Source: Pseudoduganella umbonata
GTDB taxonomy: Bacteria; Pseudomonadota; Gammaproteobacteria; Burkholderiales; Burkholderiaceae_D
Reading direction: 5' to 3'
Length of the DNA: 64,000 bases
Assembly: GCF_014192225.1 (NCBI RefSeq)
Contig: NZ_JACHXS010000003.1
Location: forward strand, 697,319-761,318
Part shown: piece by piece, positions 1 to 9,342 of the stretch
How the letters are laid out: every line of letters begins with the position of its first letter
Numbering within the stretch: the stretch's first letter is position 1
Notes under the pieces: model-generated
Database searches by the model: none
Told to the model about the DNA's origin: nothing
The model's input: only the letters and a program-made list of their open reading frames with translations
Translations under genes and position numbers: made by a program

Positions 1-584
1 TCGCGGCGCGCGATCGTGTACCATTCCTGCGGCTCGGCCGGTTTGGTCCAGTCGGCATTCAGCTTGAACAGCTTCAGGCCCGTCCAGAACGAGCCGAACG
101 ACATCCAGCCGTTGCCCTGCTCGTCGGCGATGACGGCCGGGTCGATGGCGTTCCACAGGTCGCGGCCCGGTACGGACTGGATCACCATGCCCTGGTCTTC
201 CCACTTGTAGTCGGGCGAGCGCGGGTCCAGCGTCTTGTTGACGGTCACGCCCATGCCGGAGGTGTTCTTGCCGAAGCCCGACACCGAGTAATACAGGTAG
301 AACTTGCCGTCGCGCTGCACGATGTCCGGCGCCCAGATATGGCCGTCGAACGACGGCGCCGCCTTCTTCGCCCACACCGGATCCTTGTCGAACACGCGGC
401 CTTCCGGACGCCAGTTCTTCATGTCCTTCGAACTGTAGAACGTGATGCCCGGGCCGGTCGAGAACACGTAGTACGTGTTGCCGTCCTTTGCCATCACCGG
501 GTCATGCACGCCCACCTGCGTGGCCTGGGCACCCGCGGCGCCCATGAACAGTGACGCCGCCACCAGATAACTCTGAAACTTCAT
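1..584 (-). CDS. GH43 endo-alpha-1,5-L-arabinanase-like enzyme (3' end outside window)
   Basis: Partial gene whose C-terminal half lies beyond the left edge; 194 codons are visible. The product starts MKFQSYLVAASLF and has a short signal peptide ending near AGAQA, so it is probably periplasmic or secreted. A GH43 five-bladed propeller begins at once: VHDPVM carries the general-base Asp (D28), the blade motif IWAPDI follows, and NAIDPAV carries the second conserved Asp. The general-acid Glu is off the edge. Family knowledge predicts cleavage of alpha-1,5-linked arabinan. It is the last visible gene of the leftward arabinan locus, 82 bases after the second GH43 gene. Family assignment is strong; exact linkage specificity is inferred. 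Confidence 0.85.
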   Translation of the reverse strand, partial: MKFQSYLVAASLFMGAAGAQATQVGVHDPVMAKDGNTYYVFSTGPGITFYSSKDMKNWRPEGRVFDKDPVWAKKAAPSFDGHIWAPDIVQRDGKFYLYYSVSGFGKNTSGMGVTVNKTLDPRSPDYKWEDQGMVIQSVPGRDLWNAIDPAVIADEQGNGWMSFGSFWTGLKLFKLNADWTKPAEPQEWYTIARR

Positions 585-666
585 TACCGATCTCCAATTG
601 CTGTCTGCTTGTTTGCCGGACTTGCCGGCTTCAGTTGCCACCCCGGTCGCCAGCCCGGTTGCCAAC

Positions 667-2193
667 TCAGTTGCCAACCCGTGCGCCCCACAGCGACACT
701 CCGTCGGCGTTCTGCGCCGTGAATGTCACCGTGAACGCATTCGCATTGCCGTTGTATTGCCGGGACAGCACGCCGCTGTAGACGGCTGCCGTGCCGTCCA
801 CGGCCAGCGCGATGCGGTTGTTGCCCTTGTGCGTCCAGGTACCGGCCAGCGCGCCGGCCAGCTTGCCGTCGGCCGACAGCGTGACCGTCTGCGATGGCTT
901 GATGGCCGCCGAGATGTCCTTGCCGTGGTTGACCAGCTTGTACGAACCGGCGACGTCGGCCGCGGCCACCGTGGCAGGCGGCACGCCGGCGGCCTTGTCC
1001 AGCGGAACGTAGCGGAACGGCGCGACCACCGGCCAGCCATCCTCGTTGATGAACATCTCGTGCGTGCGCACTTCATGCAGCTCGCCGGTGCCCGGGAAGC
1101 GGGCATGGAAGATGATGAAGTACTTGTTCGTGGCCGGATCGTAGTACGTGCTGTTGTGGCCCGGCGAAACGTAGCCCGGAGCGGTACCCGTTTCGCCCGC
1201 GGCGAGCGCGAACTGGTGGTTGCCCATCAGCTTCTGGCCGTGCGGCGCGATGCTGGCATCGTCGAACAGCGGCCTGGCCGGGTCCGACTTCACGGTCGCC
1301 ATGTCGGTGCCCTTCGCATCGACATACGGGCCGTCGGCATGGCGCGAACGGGCCACCCGCACGTTGTAGGCGCCGTTCGCATCCAGGCCGCCGAACGACG
1401 TGAACAGATAGTAGTAGCCACTCTCCGGGCTGTACTGCACGTAGGCACCTTCGATGCGGGCGTGGTTCCCGCCCAGCAGGTGCTTGCCGTAACCCTGGCC
1501 CGCCAGCGGCTTGCCGGTCGCCGGGTCCATCGCCAGGATGAAGATGCCGCCCGAGTACGAGCCGTAGATCATCCACAGCTTGTTGTCCTTGTCGCGGAAT
1601 ACCTGCGGATCGACCACGTTCGGGTGTTTCACCGCATCGTAGAGCGTGCCGTCGGCGCCCGCTTCGCCCCACATGCCGGACTTCAGGATGATGCCCTTGT
1701 CGACATACGGCCCCTCGACCTTGTCGGCGACCGCCACGCCCAGCGCGGAACGGGGCGAATCGCCCTTGCAGGCGTTGTAGTAGAAATAGTACTTGCCGTC
1801 GTCGAGCCGGATGACGTCCGGCGCCCACAGCGTGCTGGTCTGCGCCCAGGCGAAGGTTTCCGCCAGCTGCTTCGTCACGTCGGCGAACAGCGGATTGGTG
1901 GCGGTGGCGCCGTCGGCGATCTTCGTCCAGTTCATCAGGTCCGAGGACTTCGCCGCGGCGAGGTGCGAACCGAAGATGTAGAACGTGCCGTCGACGCGCA
2001 CGACGGACGGGTCATGCACGCCGACGTTGGCGAACGTGACCGGCGTCTGCGCCGGCGCCGCGGGCGTGGTCGGCGTCGTCGGCGCGGAAGGCACGGTAAC
2101 GGCAGGCGAGCCGCTGCCACCCCCGCCGCCACAGGCGGAGAGGGTCAGCAGGCCCGCCGCGGCCAGCGAGGCCGCAAGCGTTCCTGTCTTCAT
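667..2193 (-). CDS. GH43 arabinan endo-1,5-alpha-L-arabinosidase, predicted lipoprotein
   Basis: 508 aa. The N-terminus has a lipoprotein signal with lipobox LSAC (Cys21), then a Gly-rich and Pro/Thr linker (22-50), so the enzyme is probably anchored to a membrane and faces outward. The catalytic propeller shows the GH43 triad: D61 in VHDPSV, D195 in VVDPQV and E248 in ARIEGAY. About residues 395-508 look like the C-terminal beta-barrel domain of extracellular endo-arabinanases. It probably cuts internal alpha-1,5 bonds of arabinan. The start lies only 4 bases downstream of the GH51 stop, so the two are very likely co-transcribed and translationally coupled. It differs from the neighbouring truncated GH43 in carrying the lipobox and the extra C-terminal domain. 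Confidence 0.9.
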   Translation of the reverse strand: MKTGTLAASLAAAGLLTLSACGGGGGSGSPAVTVPSAPTTPTTPAAPAQTPVTFANVGVHDPSVVRVDGTFYIFGSHLAAAKSSDLMNWTKIADGATATNPLFADVTKQLAETFAWAQTSTLWAPDVIRLDDGKYYFYYNACKGDSPRSALGVAVADKVEGPYVDKGIILKSGMWGEAGADGTLYDAVKHPNVVDPQVFRDKDNKLWMIYGSYSGGIFILAMDPATGKPLAGQGYGKHLLGGNHARIEGAYVQYSPESGYYYLFTSFGGLDANGAYNVRVARSRHADGPYVDAKGTDMATVKSDPARPLFDDASIAPHGQKLMGNHQFALAAGETGTAPGYVSPGHNSTYYDPATNKYFIIFHARFPGTGELHEVRTHEMFINEDGWPVVAPFRYVPLDKAAGVPPATVAAADVAGSYKLVNHGKDISAAIKPSQTVTLSADGKLAGALAGTWTHKGNNRIALAVDGTAAVYSGVLSRQYNGNANAFTVTFTAQNADGVSLWGARVGN

Positions 2194-2197
2194 GCGC

Positions 2198-3742
2198 TTA
2201 CTCGACGGCGCCGACGATCACGGACTTGGCCGGCAGCTGGACGGTCAGCTTGCCGCCGGCGGCCTGCGCGCTGTACGCGGCCGGCTTCACCGCGTTCGGT
2301 GCGTCGAACGTGTTGTGCGCGTCCATCTTCGCGGAGGTCAGCACCTGGCCGGTGAACTTGGTTGCCGAATTACCGGCGGCGCCGCCGACATTGACCGTGA
2401 CCTCGGTGGCCTTGTTCGGGTCCGTGTTCACCAGCGCCAGGTACACCTTGCCATCCTTGGCGCGCGCGGCCGAGGCGCTCACCTGCGGCACGGCCTGGGT
2501 GCCGGCGCTGTACGCGGTGTTGTTCTCCAGGGACACCGGCAGCGACGTCGCGTCCTGGAACGGCACGTACATCTTGAACGCGTGGTAGGTCGGCGTCAGC
2601 ACCATGCGCGTCTTGTCGGTCAGGATCATCGCCTGCAGCACGTTGACCATCTGCGCGATGTTCGTCATGCGCACGCGATCGGCGTGCTCGTGGAAGATGT
2701 TGAAGTTCAGCGCGGCGACGACCGCATCGCGCAGGCTGTTCTGCTGGTACAGGAAGCCGGCATTGGTGCCCGGTTCCACGTCATACCAGGTGCCCCACTC
2801 GTCGACGTACAGGCCGACCTTCTTCTCCGGATCGTTCTTGTCCATCACCGCCTTGTTGTCGCGGATGAACTTGTCCATCCTCAGCGTATTCTGCATCGTG
2901 CTGAACCACTGGGATTCCGGGAAGCCGGTGGCGGCGCCCTTCACTTCCCACTTGCCGGTCGGGATCGTGTAGTAGTGGAAGCTGACGCCGGCCATGTCGT
3001 TCTTGACCTCGCGGGTCAGCACGTCGGCCCATTTCACGTCGTCGGTATGCCCGCCGCTGGCGATGATCTGCGGCTTGAATTCCTTCGGCGCGCGGATGAA
3101 GGTCGTGGTGTTCTTGTACAGGTTGGCGTAGTGCTCGGGGTTCATGTTGCCGCCGCAGCCCCACATCTCGTTACCGACGGCGAAGAAGTCGACCTTCCAC
3201 GGCTTGTCGCGGCCGTTCTTGCGGCGCAGCTCGGCCAGCGTGGACTTGCTCGGCGACGTCATGTACTCGATCCACTCGCTCATCTCCTGCACCGAGCCGG
3301 TACCGAGATTGCCGTTGATGTACACCTGCGCGCCCAGCAGTTCGGCCAGGTCGAAGAACTCGTGCGTGCCGACGGCGTTGTCCTCGGTGACGTTGCCCCA
3401 GTTGGTGTTGACCTTCACCGGGCGCTTGCTGCGCGGGCCGATGCCGTCCTTCCAGTGGTATTCGTCGGCGAAGCAGCCGCCCGGCCAGCGCACCAGCGGC
3501 ACGCGCAGTTCCTTCAGCGCGCCGACCACGTCCTTGCGCCAGCCCTTGGTGTTGGGGATCTTCGAATCCGGACCCACCCACATGCCTTCGTAGATGCCGG
3601 TGCCCAGGTGTTCGGCGAACTGGCCGTACACGTTCTTGTCGATGACGGGGCCCGGCTTTGCGGTGTCGATGGTGACGGCGACCTGTGCGAAGGCGCTGCC
3701 GCAGACAGCCAGGGAGAGAGCGAGGATGGTACGACGGATCAT
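2198..3742 (-). CDS. GH51 alpha-N-arabinofuranosidase
   Basis: 514 aa from the ATG at 3742 (MIRRTILALSL), chosen because AGGAGATC precedes it at good spacing and a signal peptide ending SAFAQ follows at once; the frame stays open a further 17 codons upstream, into the spacer, without a ribosome site. The signal peptide places it in the periplasm or outside, whereas many GH51 enzymes are cytoplasmic. The family fingerprint is clear: RWPGGCFADEYHW, acid/base Glu192 in VGNEMWGCGG and nucleophile Glu315 in VDEWGTWYD. It removes terminal arabinofuranosyl units from arabinan, arabinoxylan or the released oligosaccharides. It sits 22 bases after the GH97 stop and 4 bases before the GH43 start, inside the glycosidase operon. 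Confidence 0.93.
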   Translation of the reverse strand: MIRRTILALSLAVCGSAFAQVAVTIDTAKPGPVIDKNVYGQFAEHLGTGIYEGMWVGPDSKIPNTKGWRKDVVGALKELRVPLVRWPGGCFADEYHWKDGIGPRSKRPVKVNTNWGNVTEDNAVGTHEFFDLAELLGAQVYINGNLGTGSVQEMSEWIEYMTSPSKSTLAELRRKNGRDKPWKVDFFAVGNEMWGCGGNMNPEHYANLYKNTTTFIRAPKEFKPQIIASGGHTDDVKWADVLTREVKNDMAGVSFHYYTIPTGKWEVKGAATGFPESQWFSTMQNTLRMDKFIRDNKAVMDKNDPEKKVGLYVDEWGTWYDVEPGTNAGFLYQQNSLRDAVVAALNFNIFHEHADRVRMTNIAQMVNVLQAMILTDKTRMVLTPTYHAFKMYVPFQDATSLPVSLENNTAYSAGTQAVPQVSASAARAKDGKVYLALVNTDPNKATEVTVNVGGAAGNSATKFTGQVLTSAKMDAHNTFDAPNAVKPAAYSAQAAGGKLTVQLPAKSVIVGAVE

Positions 3743-3764
3743 GAAAGATCTCCTGATATGGTTT

Positions 3765-5690
3765 TTATTCGAAGACGGCAACGAAGCCGCCACGTGCTTT
3801 CAGCTTGATGCTGGTTTTCCTTGATGCCTTGATGCCGGCCTGGGCGAAGGCGCGCTCGCCGGCGCCGTCGGTAATGAGCTTGCCAGCTTTACCGATGAAT
3901 GCCAGGTCCAGCGCCACGGTGCGCTCCTGCGCGGCGCCGTTGAAGCCTGCCACGTACCACTTGCCGCCGGCCTGGCGGGCGATGACGGCATACTTGCCCG
4001 GTTCGCCCGCGACGAAGCGGCTGTCGTCCCACCGGTCGGGCAGCGCGCGCAGGAAGTCCTTGACGTAGTCGGGCGCGGAGGCCATGCCCTGCGGGACTTC
4101 GGCGAAGTGCTGGATGCCGGACACGAACAGCACGGACTCGGCCAGCTCGAAGCCGTTGCGCGTGGCGCGCTTGATCTTCGGAATATCGCCGAACACCATC
4201 GGCGTGAAATCCATCGGGTCGAACAGGTTGCGCGTAAACGGCAGCATGGCCGCGTGGCTCGCCACCGGGTCCTGGTCCTTCTGGTCGAAAGTGCCGAACT
4301 CGAAGCCGCGCACGGCCTCCGCCGTCACCAGGTTGGGCCACGTGCGCGACCAGCCGCGCGGCAGCGTGGCGCCGTGGAAGTTGACCAGCAGCTGGGCGTC
4401 GTACGCGTCGCGCAGGATGCCGACGTAGTAGTCGATCATCGACTGGCCATCGCCGCCGAAGAAGTCGACCTTGATGCCTTTCACGCCCATCGTGCGCAGT
4501 TTCGCGAACTCGGCGCGGCGGTCGGCGGACGTCAGCAGCTTGCCGCGCGGCGTCATGTCGGTGTCGTTCCACGCGCCGGCCGAGTTGTACCAGACCAGGA
4601 TGCCGACATTCTTCGGCTTCGCGTAATCCACCAGCTCCTTGACTTTGTCATAGCCGATCTTGGCGTCCCAGTAGGCATCGATCAGCGTGTATTCCCAGCC
4701 CATGTCGGCGGCGTAGTCGATGAACTGCTTCTGCGTGCCGAAGGTGGTGAAGTCGTCCTTCAGGATCGCCCAGCTCCACGACGACTGGCCCGGCTTGACC
4801 CAGGCCGGGACACCCTCTGCGGCGGGCGCGGCCAGGTCGGTGCCCAGCGTGGAATCGACCACGGTGGCCAGGCTGCCGATCGCCAGCACGCGCCACGGCG
4901 TGGTCATCTGGCCGCTGGCCGTTGCCAGCAGCGCACCATCGGTAAAGGTTTCCTGCGGGGCCGGGCCGGCGACGCGGTACTCGCCGCCCGGCGATTGCGT
5001 GGCCAGGCGCGAAGCGTGGAACGTGCCGTCCAGGTTCGCTTCGGTCAGCGCAACGTAGGTGTCGCCGGTGCGGAACAGCGCCGGGAAGACCCAGCCGGCC
5101 CCCAGCGGCGCTGCCGTGCCCACCGGGATATCGGCCCGGTAATGCTCTTCGTACGACGGATTGGTACGCGCAAAGCCCGTCTTCGCCACCGACATCGGCT
5201 GCAGCCATGCGCGCGCCTGCGGGGCGAAGGCGAACGTGGTCGCCTCGTCCTTGAATTTCAGCTGCGGCGCGCGCGCCGTGTAGCGGAACGCCACGCCGTC
5301 GTTCGAAACGCGGAACGTGATGTCCAGCGACTGCTTGCCGGGGTTCAGGTAGCGCCACGTGCGTTCGTTGGCCGCATACGTGACATGGCGGCGCTTGCCG
5401 GCGACGAGCTCGTACTGCTCGCGGATTTCGCGCGCGGGCGACGCTTCCGGGGCGCCGAGCTTCGTCGTGAAATCGGCACCGTCGAACGACAGGCCCAGCT
5501 TCGAGTCGCGCAGCACGGGCTTGCCGGCGCGCGCGATGCGATAGGTGACGCCGCCGTCCTTCGCCTGCGCGACGGTGACGGTCAGCTTGCCGTCCGGGCT
5601 GGCGACGGTGTGCGGGGATGGCTGGGCAAATGCAACGGCGGGCGCGGCAATTGCCGACGCCGCCAGTATCCGGTACAGGGCAGGTTTCAT
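3765..5690 (-). CDS. GH97 family glycoside hydrolase (probable retaining alpha-galactosidase type)
   Basis: 641 aa with a signal peptide (MKPALYRILAASAIAAPAVAFAQ), predicted periplasmic. The N-terminal beta-super-sandwich (about 25-290) is followed by a TIM barrel beginning SSWSWAILKDDF. The barrel motif GIKVDFFGGDG places D409 where retaining GH97 members have their nucleophile Asp; inverting alpha-glucosidase members use Glu residues instead. That favours an alpha-galactosidase or beta-L-arabinopyranosidase activity, which fits side-chain trimming of arabinogalactan or pectin, but substrate is inference. It opens the leftward glycosidase run GH97-GH51-GH43-GH43. A strong hairpin lies between it and the upstream dehydrogenase, so it may have its own promoter. 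Confidence 0.88.
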   Translation of the reverse strand: MKPALYRILAASAIAAPAVAFAQPSPHTVASPDGKLTVTVAQAKDGGVTYRIARAGKPVLRDSKLGLSFDGADFTTKLGAPEASPAREIREQYELVAGKRRHVTYAANERTWRYLNPGKQSLDITFRVSNDGVAFRYTARAPQLKFKDEATTFAFAPQARAWLQPMSVAKTGFARTNPSYEEHYRADIPVGTAAPLGAGWVFPALFRTGDTYVALTEANLDGTFHASRLATQSPGGEYRVAGPAPQETFTDGALLATASGQMTTPWRVLAIGSLATVVDSTLGTDLAAPAAEGVPAWVKPGQSSWSWAILKDDFTTFGTQKQFIDYAADMGWEYTLIDAYWDAKIGYDKVKELVDYAKPKNVGILVWYNSAGAWNDTDMTPRGKLLTSADRRAEFAKLRTMGVKGIKVDFFGGDGQSMIDYYVGILRDAYDAQLLVNFHGATLPRGWSRTWPNLVTAEAVRGFEFGTFDQKDQDPVASHAAMLPFTRNLFDPMDFTPMVFGDIPKIKRATRNGFELAESVLFVSGIQHFAEVPQGMASAPDYVKDFLRALPDRWDDSRFVAGEPGKYAVIARQAGGKWYVAGFNGAAQERTVALDLAFIGKAGKLITDGAGERAFAQAGIKASRKTSIKLKARGGFVAVFE

Positions 5691-5758
5691 GGTCGTGACG
5701 ATGAAAAGCGCTGCCGTGGGCAGCGTGCTGCGATCGGAACTACAAGACAGGCGAATAC

Positions 5759-5804
5759 GGCCGAGCTCGTGTCACCGTGCAAGACACGGAACACGAGCTC
5801 GGCC
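5759..5804 (-). terminator. Perfect 14-bp inverted repeat between SDR stop and GH97 start
   Basis: GGCCGAGCTCGTGT (5759-5772) and its exact complement (5791-5804) flank an 18-base loop. It begins 9 bases after the stop of the leftward dehydrogenase gene. No U-run follows on that strand, so it is either a weak terminator or an mRNA-processing or stabilising hairpin that separates the catabolic genes from the glycosidase genes. Confidence 0.55.
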
Positions 5805-5812
5805 ATACGGGA

Positions 5813-6580
5813 TTACACCCAGCCGGCGTCGACGATGAATTCCTGGCCCGTGCACATGGCGCTGTCGTCGGCGCCCAGGAACAGGATCATCGCGGCCACG
5901 TGTTCCGGCATCAGCTTGCCCGGCAGGCACTGGGCGCGCTTGATTTCCGCTTCGCCCGCCTCGTCGACCCACAGGTCGATCTGCCGCTGCGTCATCACCC
6001 AGCCCGGCGTCACGGTATTGACGCGGATGTTGTGCGGGCCGAAGTCGCGCGCCAGGCAGCGCGTCAGGCCGATCACGGCCGCCTTGGTGGTGCCGTAGAC
6101 CGGGTAGCCGGCGTTCTTGGCATGCCACGACATCGAGCTGATGTTGATGATCGAGCCGCCGCCCTTCTTCTTCATGCCTTCCAGTACCGACTGGCACGTG
6201 AAGAACATCGGCCGCTGGTTGATGGCGATGCGCTCGTTCCAGTATTCCAGCGTCACTTCTTCCGGCTTGTGGCGCTGGTCGTTGGCGGCGTTGTTGACCA
6301 GCACGTCGAAGTCGCCGATCTCGGCGGCCAGTTCGGCGATGGTGTTCTGCAGCGCCGGAATGTCGGTGATGTCGCAGTAGCGGTACAGCGGTGCCGGCAG
6401 GCCGGCGGCGGCCAGGCGTTCCACCAGCGCCAGGCTGGCTTCCTTGGCGATGTCGACGAACGCGACGACCGCGCCCTGCTCCGCATACGATGCGACGATC
6501 GCTTCACCGATGCCGGTGCCGCCGCCGGTGACGAATACGCGCTTGCCGCGCAGGCTGCCGAACTTGGCAAAATCAGTCAT
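5813..6580 (-). CDS. SDR-family pentose 1-dehydrogenase (D-xylose/L-arabinose dehydrogenase type)
   Basis: 255 aa classical short-chain dehydrogenase. Seen: the TGGGTGIG cofactor loop (18-25), VNNAA, catalytic Ser148/Ser149, Tyr162 and Lys166 in YPVYGTTKAA. The stretches RHKPEEVTLEYWNERI, AAQCLPGK-like sequence and CTGQEFIVDAGW resemble the D-xylose dehydrogenase XylB of Caulobacter, recalled from memory. The predicted reaction is oxidation of an aldopentose to its lactone with NAD(P)+, the first step of the oxidative pentose route. The arabinan-degrading context makes L-arabinose the likelier substrate. A GGAGACAGAGC ribosome site precedes the ATG. It is the last gene of the catabolic set, 51 bases after the semialdehyde dehydrogenase. 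Confidence 0.85.
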   Translation of the reverse strand: MTDFAKFGSLRGKRVFVTGGGTGIGEAIVASYAEQGAVVAFVDIAKEASLALVERLAAAGLPAPLYRYCDITDIPALQNTIAELAAEIGDFDVLVNNAANDQRHKPEEVTLEYWNERIAINQRPMFFTCQSVLEGMKKKGGGSIINISSMSWHAKNAGYPVYGTTKAAVIGLTRCLARDFGPHNIRVNTVTPGWVMTQRQIDLWVDEAGEAEIKRAQCLPGKLMPEHVAAMILFLGADDSAMCTGQEFIVDAGWV

Positions 6581-6631
6581 GCTCTGTCTCCCGTTTCTTA
6601 TCCAACAACAACTCTTGTTTAATCCTGCCGG

Positions 6632-8215
6632 TCATTCCTTGCCCAGCACGCCATCGCGGCGGCGCCAGATCCCCAGCGGATTACCGTCGCGCAGCGCGTC
6701 CGGCAGCAGCGGCTGCGGCAGGTTCTGGTAGCACACCGGGCGCAGGAAGCGCAGGATGGCACCGGTACCGACCGAGGTACTGCGGCCGTCGGACGTGGCC
6801 GGGAACGGACCGCCGTGCACCATCGCCGTCGATACTTCGACGCCGGTCGGGAAGCCGTTCGCGAGGATGCGGCCGACCTTGCGTTCCAGTGCCGGCAGCA
6901 GCGCGGCGGCGGCATTGTAATCTTCTTCCTCCAGCTGCAGCGTGGCGGTCAGCTGGCCTTCCAGGTGCGTCGTCACGCGGCGCATCTCTTCCACGTCGCG
7001 GCAGGCCACCAGCAGCGAGGCCGGACCGAACACTTCGCCATGCAGCGCCTTCTCCGCCAGGAACGCATCGGCGGACGTGACGAACAGCGCCGCGCCACCC
7101 TTGCCTTCCGCGTGGGCACCCAGCGCCAGCGTCTTCACGCTGCCCTGGCCGGCCAGCGCCGCCACGCCCTGCTGGTAGGCGCCGGCGATGCCGGCGGTCA
7201 GCATGGTGCCCGCCGCAACGCCACCCAGCGCGGCGGCCGCGGCATGGGCGAAGGCGTCGAAGTCCGGGCCGGCGATGCCGAGCACCAGGCCCGGGTTGGT
7301 GCAGAACTGGCCGACGCCCAGCGTCAGCGAACCGGCGAACTGCTGGGCGATATCAAAGCCACGCGCCTTCAATGCGCCCGGCAGCAGGAACAGCGGATTA
7401 ATGCTGCTCATCTCGGCATACACGGGAATCGGCTGCGGACGCGCCGCGGCCACGGCCATCAGCGCCAGGCCGCCGAAACGGGAGCCCGTGAAGCCGACCG
7501 CCTGGATTTCCGGATGGGCCACCAGCTCCTGGCCGATGGCATTGCCGACGCCGGTCAGCAGCGCGAACACGCCGGCCGGCAGGCCGGACAGTTCCACCGC
7601 CTTCGCCACCGCGCGGCCCACCAGTTCGGACGTGCCCGGGTGCGCCGGATGCGCCTTCAGCACGACCGGGCAGCCGGCCGCGAAGGCCGACGCGGTGTCG
7701 CCGCCGGCGACCGAGAACGCCAGCGGGAAGTTCGATGCGCCGAACACGGCGACCGGGCCCACGCCGATCAGGCGATAGCGCAGGTCCGGGCGCGGCGGTG
7801 CGCGTTCCGGCAGCGCGGAATCGATCCGCACGTCGCGGTACGAGCCTTCGCGCAGCAGGTCGGCGAACAGTTTCAGCTGGTTGACAGTGCGGCCACGCTC
7901 GCCTTCGAGGCGGGGGCGCGGCAGGCCCGTTTCGGCCATCGCGCGTTCGATCAGTTCATCGCCGATGGCGAGGATCTGTCCGGCCACCGTTTCCAGGAAC
8001 GCGGCGCGTTCCGTGTCGGTGGTGGCGCGGAACGTGTCGAACGCGGCACCGGCCAGGCGGCATGCCTGGTCGATCTGGTCCGTATCCGCCGTGTGGAACG
8101 CCGGCTCGATATGCTGGTTCAGGCCCGGATTCCAGGCCTTGAAGTCGCTGCCGTTGCCCTTGACGGCAACGCCGCCGATCAGCGAGTTGCCGGTAATCGT
8201 CGGGCTGGCGATCAT
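6632..8215 (-). CDS. 2,5-dioxovalerate (2-ketoglutarate semialdehyde) dehydrogenase
   Basis: 527 aa aldehyde dehydrogenase. The start ATG at 8215 overlaps the stop of the upstream gene by 4 bases (ATGA), which decides the start; the frame runs open much further upstream inside that gene but not as real protein. Family motifs: [26 protein letters not shown], general-base Glu268 in YAEMSSINP and nucleophile Cys305 in [10 protein letters not shown], the arrangement typical of 2-ketoglutarate semialdehyde dehydrogenases. The reaction is NAD(P)+-dependent oxidation of the semialdehyde to 2-ketoglutarate, the last step of the Weimberg-type pathway feeding the TCA cycle. Cytoplasmic. Neighbouring pentonate and keto-deoxy-pentonate dehydratases support the role. 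Confidence 0.92.
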   Translation of the reverse strand: MIASPTITGNSLIGGVAVKGNGSDFKAWNPGLNQHIEPAFHTADTDQIDQACRLAGAAFDTFRATTDTERAAFLETVAGQILAIGDELIERAMAETGLPRPRLEGERGRTVNQLKLFADLLREGSYRDVRIDSALPERAPPRPDLRYRLIGVGPVAVFGASNFPLAFSVAGGDTASAFAAGCPVVLKAHPAHPGTSELVGRAVAKAVELSGLPAGVFALLTGVGNAIGQELVAHPEIQAVGFTGSRFGGLALMAVAAARPQPIPVYAEMSSINPLFLLPGALKARGFDIAQQFAGSLTLGVGQFCTNPGLVLGIAGPDFDAFAHAAAAALGGVAAGTMLTAGIAGAYQQGVAALAGQGSVKTLALGAHAEGKGGAALFVTSADAFLAEKALHGEVFGPASLLVACRDVEEMRRVTTHLEGQLTATLQLEEEDYNAAAALLPALERKVGRILANGFPTGVEVSTAMVHGGPFPATSDGRSTSVGTGAILRFLRPVCYQNLPQPLLPDALRDGNPLGIWRRRDGVLGKE

Positions 8216-9192
8216 AAGGCCTTGACCTGCGCCACTTGCGTTTCGACGACGGTCAGCTTGTTGCGCAGCGCCGGGCCGAAGGCCGGCGATTCCACTTCGA
8301 ACGTCTCGCCCGGCTGCACGGAGATGTTGTCGGCGAAGCTCAGCGTGGCGGTGCCGAAGAAGTGCACGTGCACGTCGCCCGGGCGCTTGAACAGCTGGTA
8401 CTTGAAGTGGTGGTGTTCCAGGTTGGCGATGGTGTGCGACATATTGTTTTCGCCGGACACGAACGCCTTTTCCCAACGGACCTTGCCATCGGTGTCCAGC
8501 ACGCGCGACACGCCGTCGATGTGCGCCGGCAGTTCGCCCACCAGCAGTGCCGGGCCGACGCCGCACACGCGCAGCTTCGAGTGGGCCAGGTACAGGTAGT
8601 TCTGGCGTTCGGTCACGTGGTCGGAGAATTCGTTGCCGATCGCGTAGCCCAGGCGGTACGGCTGGCCGTCGTCGCCGATCACGTACAGGCCGGCGATTTC
8701 CGGCTCTTCGCCGCCATCGAGCGCGAAGTCGGGCATGGCCAGCGCTTCGTTGGTGGCAGCCACGATCGAGCCGTCGCCCTTGTAGAACCATTCCGGCTGC
8801 ACGCCCGCTTCGCCCGCCGCGGGCTTGCCGCCTTCCACGCCCATGCGGAACATCTTCATCGAGTCGGACAGCGTTTCGACGTCGCCGCCGATCTTCTTGT
8901 GCATCGCGTCGCGCGCGTCGGCGGAACCCAGGTGGGTCAGGCCGGTGCCGGTCACGTAGGTGTGTGCGGCGTCCTCATGGTCCAGCGGTGCCAGCGGGGT
9001 CACGTCGGCGTAGGCGACGGTCGTCGAGCCGGCCGACGCTTCGGCCAGCGCGGCCAGGCCCTGGCTTGAGCGGATGGCCGCTTGCGCCAGTGCGTAGGTG
9101 GTGGCGTAGCCGTCGATCACGCGCAGCGTGCCGTTTTCCAGGATGCCAACGTGGCGGGCGCCTTCTTTGTTCTTGAACTGTACGAGCAGCAT
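8212..9192 (-). CDS. FAH-superfamily 2-keto-3-deoxy-pentonate dehydratase (XylX/AraD1-like)
   Basis: 326 aa from the ATG at 9192 ([16 protein letters not shown]), chosen because CAGGAGACTCC precedes it; a further ATG 10 codons upstream has no such site. The sequence is of the fumarylacetoacetate-hydrolase fold, with [28 protein letters not shown] and [11 protein letters not shown]. In Caulobacter-type pathways this class dehydrates 2-keto-3-deoxy-D-xylonate or L-arabonate to 2-ketoglutarate semialdehyde. Here the product would pass directly to the dehydrogenase whose start overlaps this stop codon by 4 bases. Pathway role is well supported by context; whether it prefers the arabino or xylo epimer cannot be told from sequence. 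Confidence 0.85.
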   Translation of the reverse strand: MLLVQFKNKEGARHVGILENGTLRVIDGYATTYALAQAAIRSSQGLAALAEASAGSTTVAYADVTPLAPLDHEDAAHTYVTGTGLTHLGSADARDAMHKKIGGDVETLSDSMKMFRMGVEGGKPAAGEAGVQPEWFYKGDGSIVAATNEALAMPDFALDGGEEPEIAGLYVIGDDGQPYRLGYAIGNEFSDHVTERQNYLYLAHSKLRVCGVGPALLVGELPAHIDGVSRVLDTDGKVRWEKAFVSGENNMSHTIANLEHHHFKYQLFKRPGDVHVHFFGTATLSFADNISVQPGETFEVESPAFGPALRNKLTVVETQVAQVKAL

Positions 9193-9260
9193 ATCGGAGT
9201 CTCCTGAAGCCATCCGCGACACGCATGTCCTGCTGCCGCGAACGTCTCGATTAATTGGGT

Positions 9261-9304
9261 GCCGGCGCCGCCACGAGGGGGTGGGAGTGGGCAGCGGCGC
9301 CGGC
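9261..9304 (-). repeat. 11-bp GC-rich inverted repeat inside the catabolic operon
   Basis: GCCGGCGCCGC (9261-9271) and its complement (9294-9304) flank a 22-base loop. It lies in the 150-base spacer after the pentonate dehydratase stop on the leftward strand. There is no U-tract, so it is more likely an mRNA stability or processing hairpin than a full terminator. Confidence 0.45.
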
Positions 9305-9342
9305 GAAAGGTTTCAGTACGCCAGGATCAGTGCGGGCAGAGA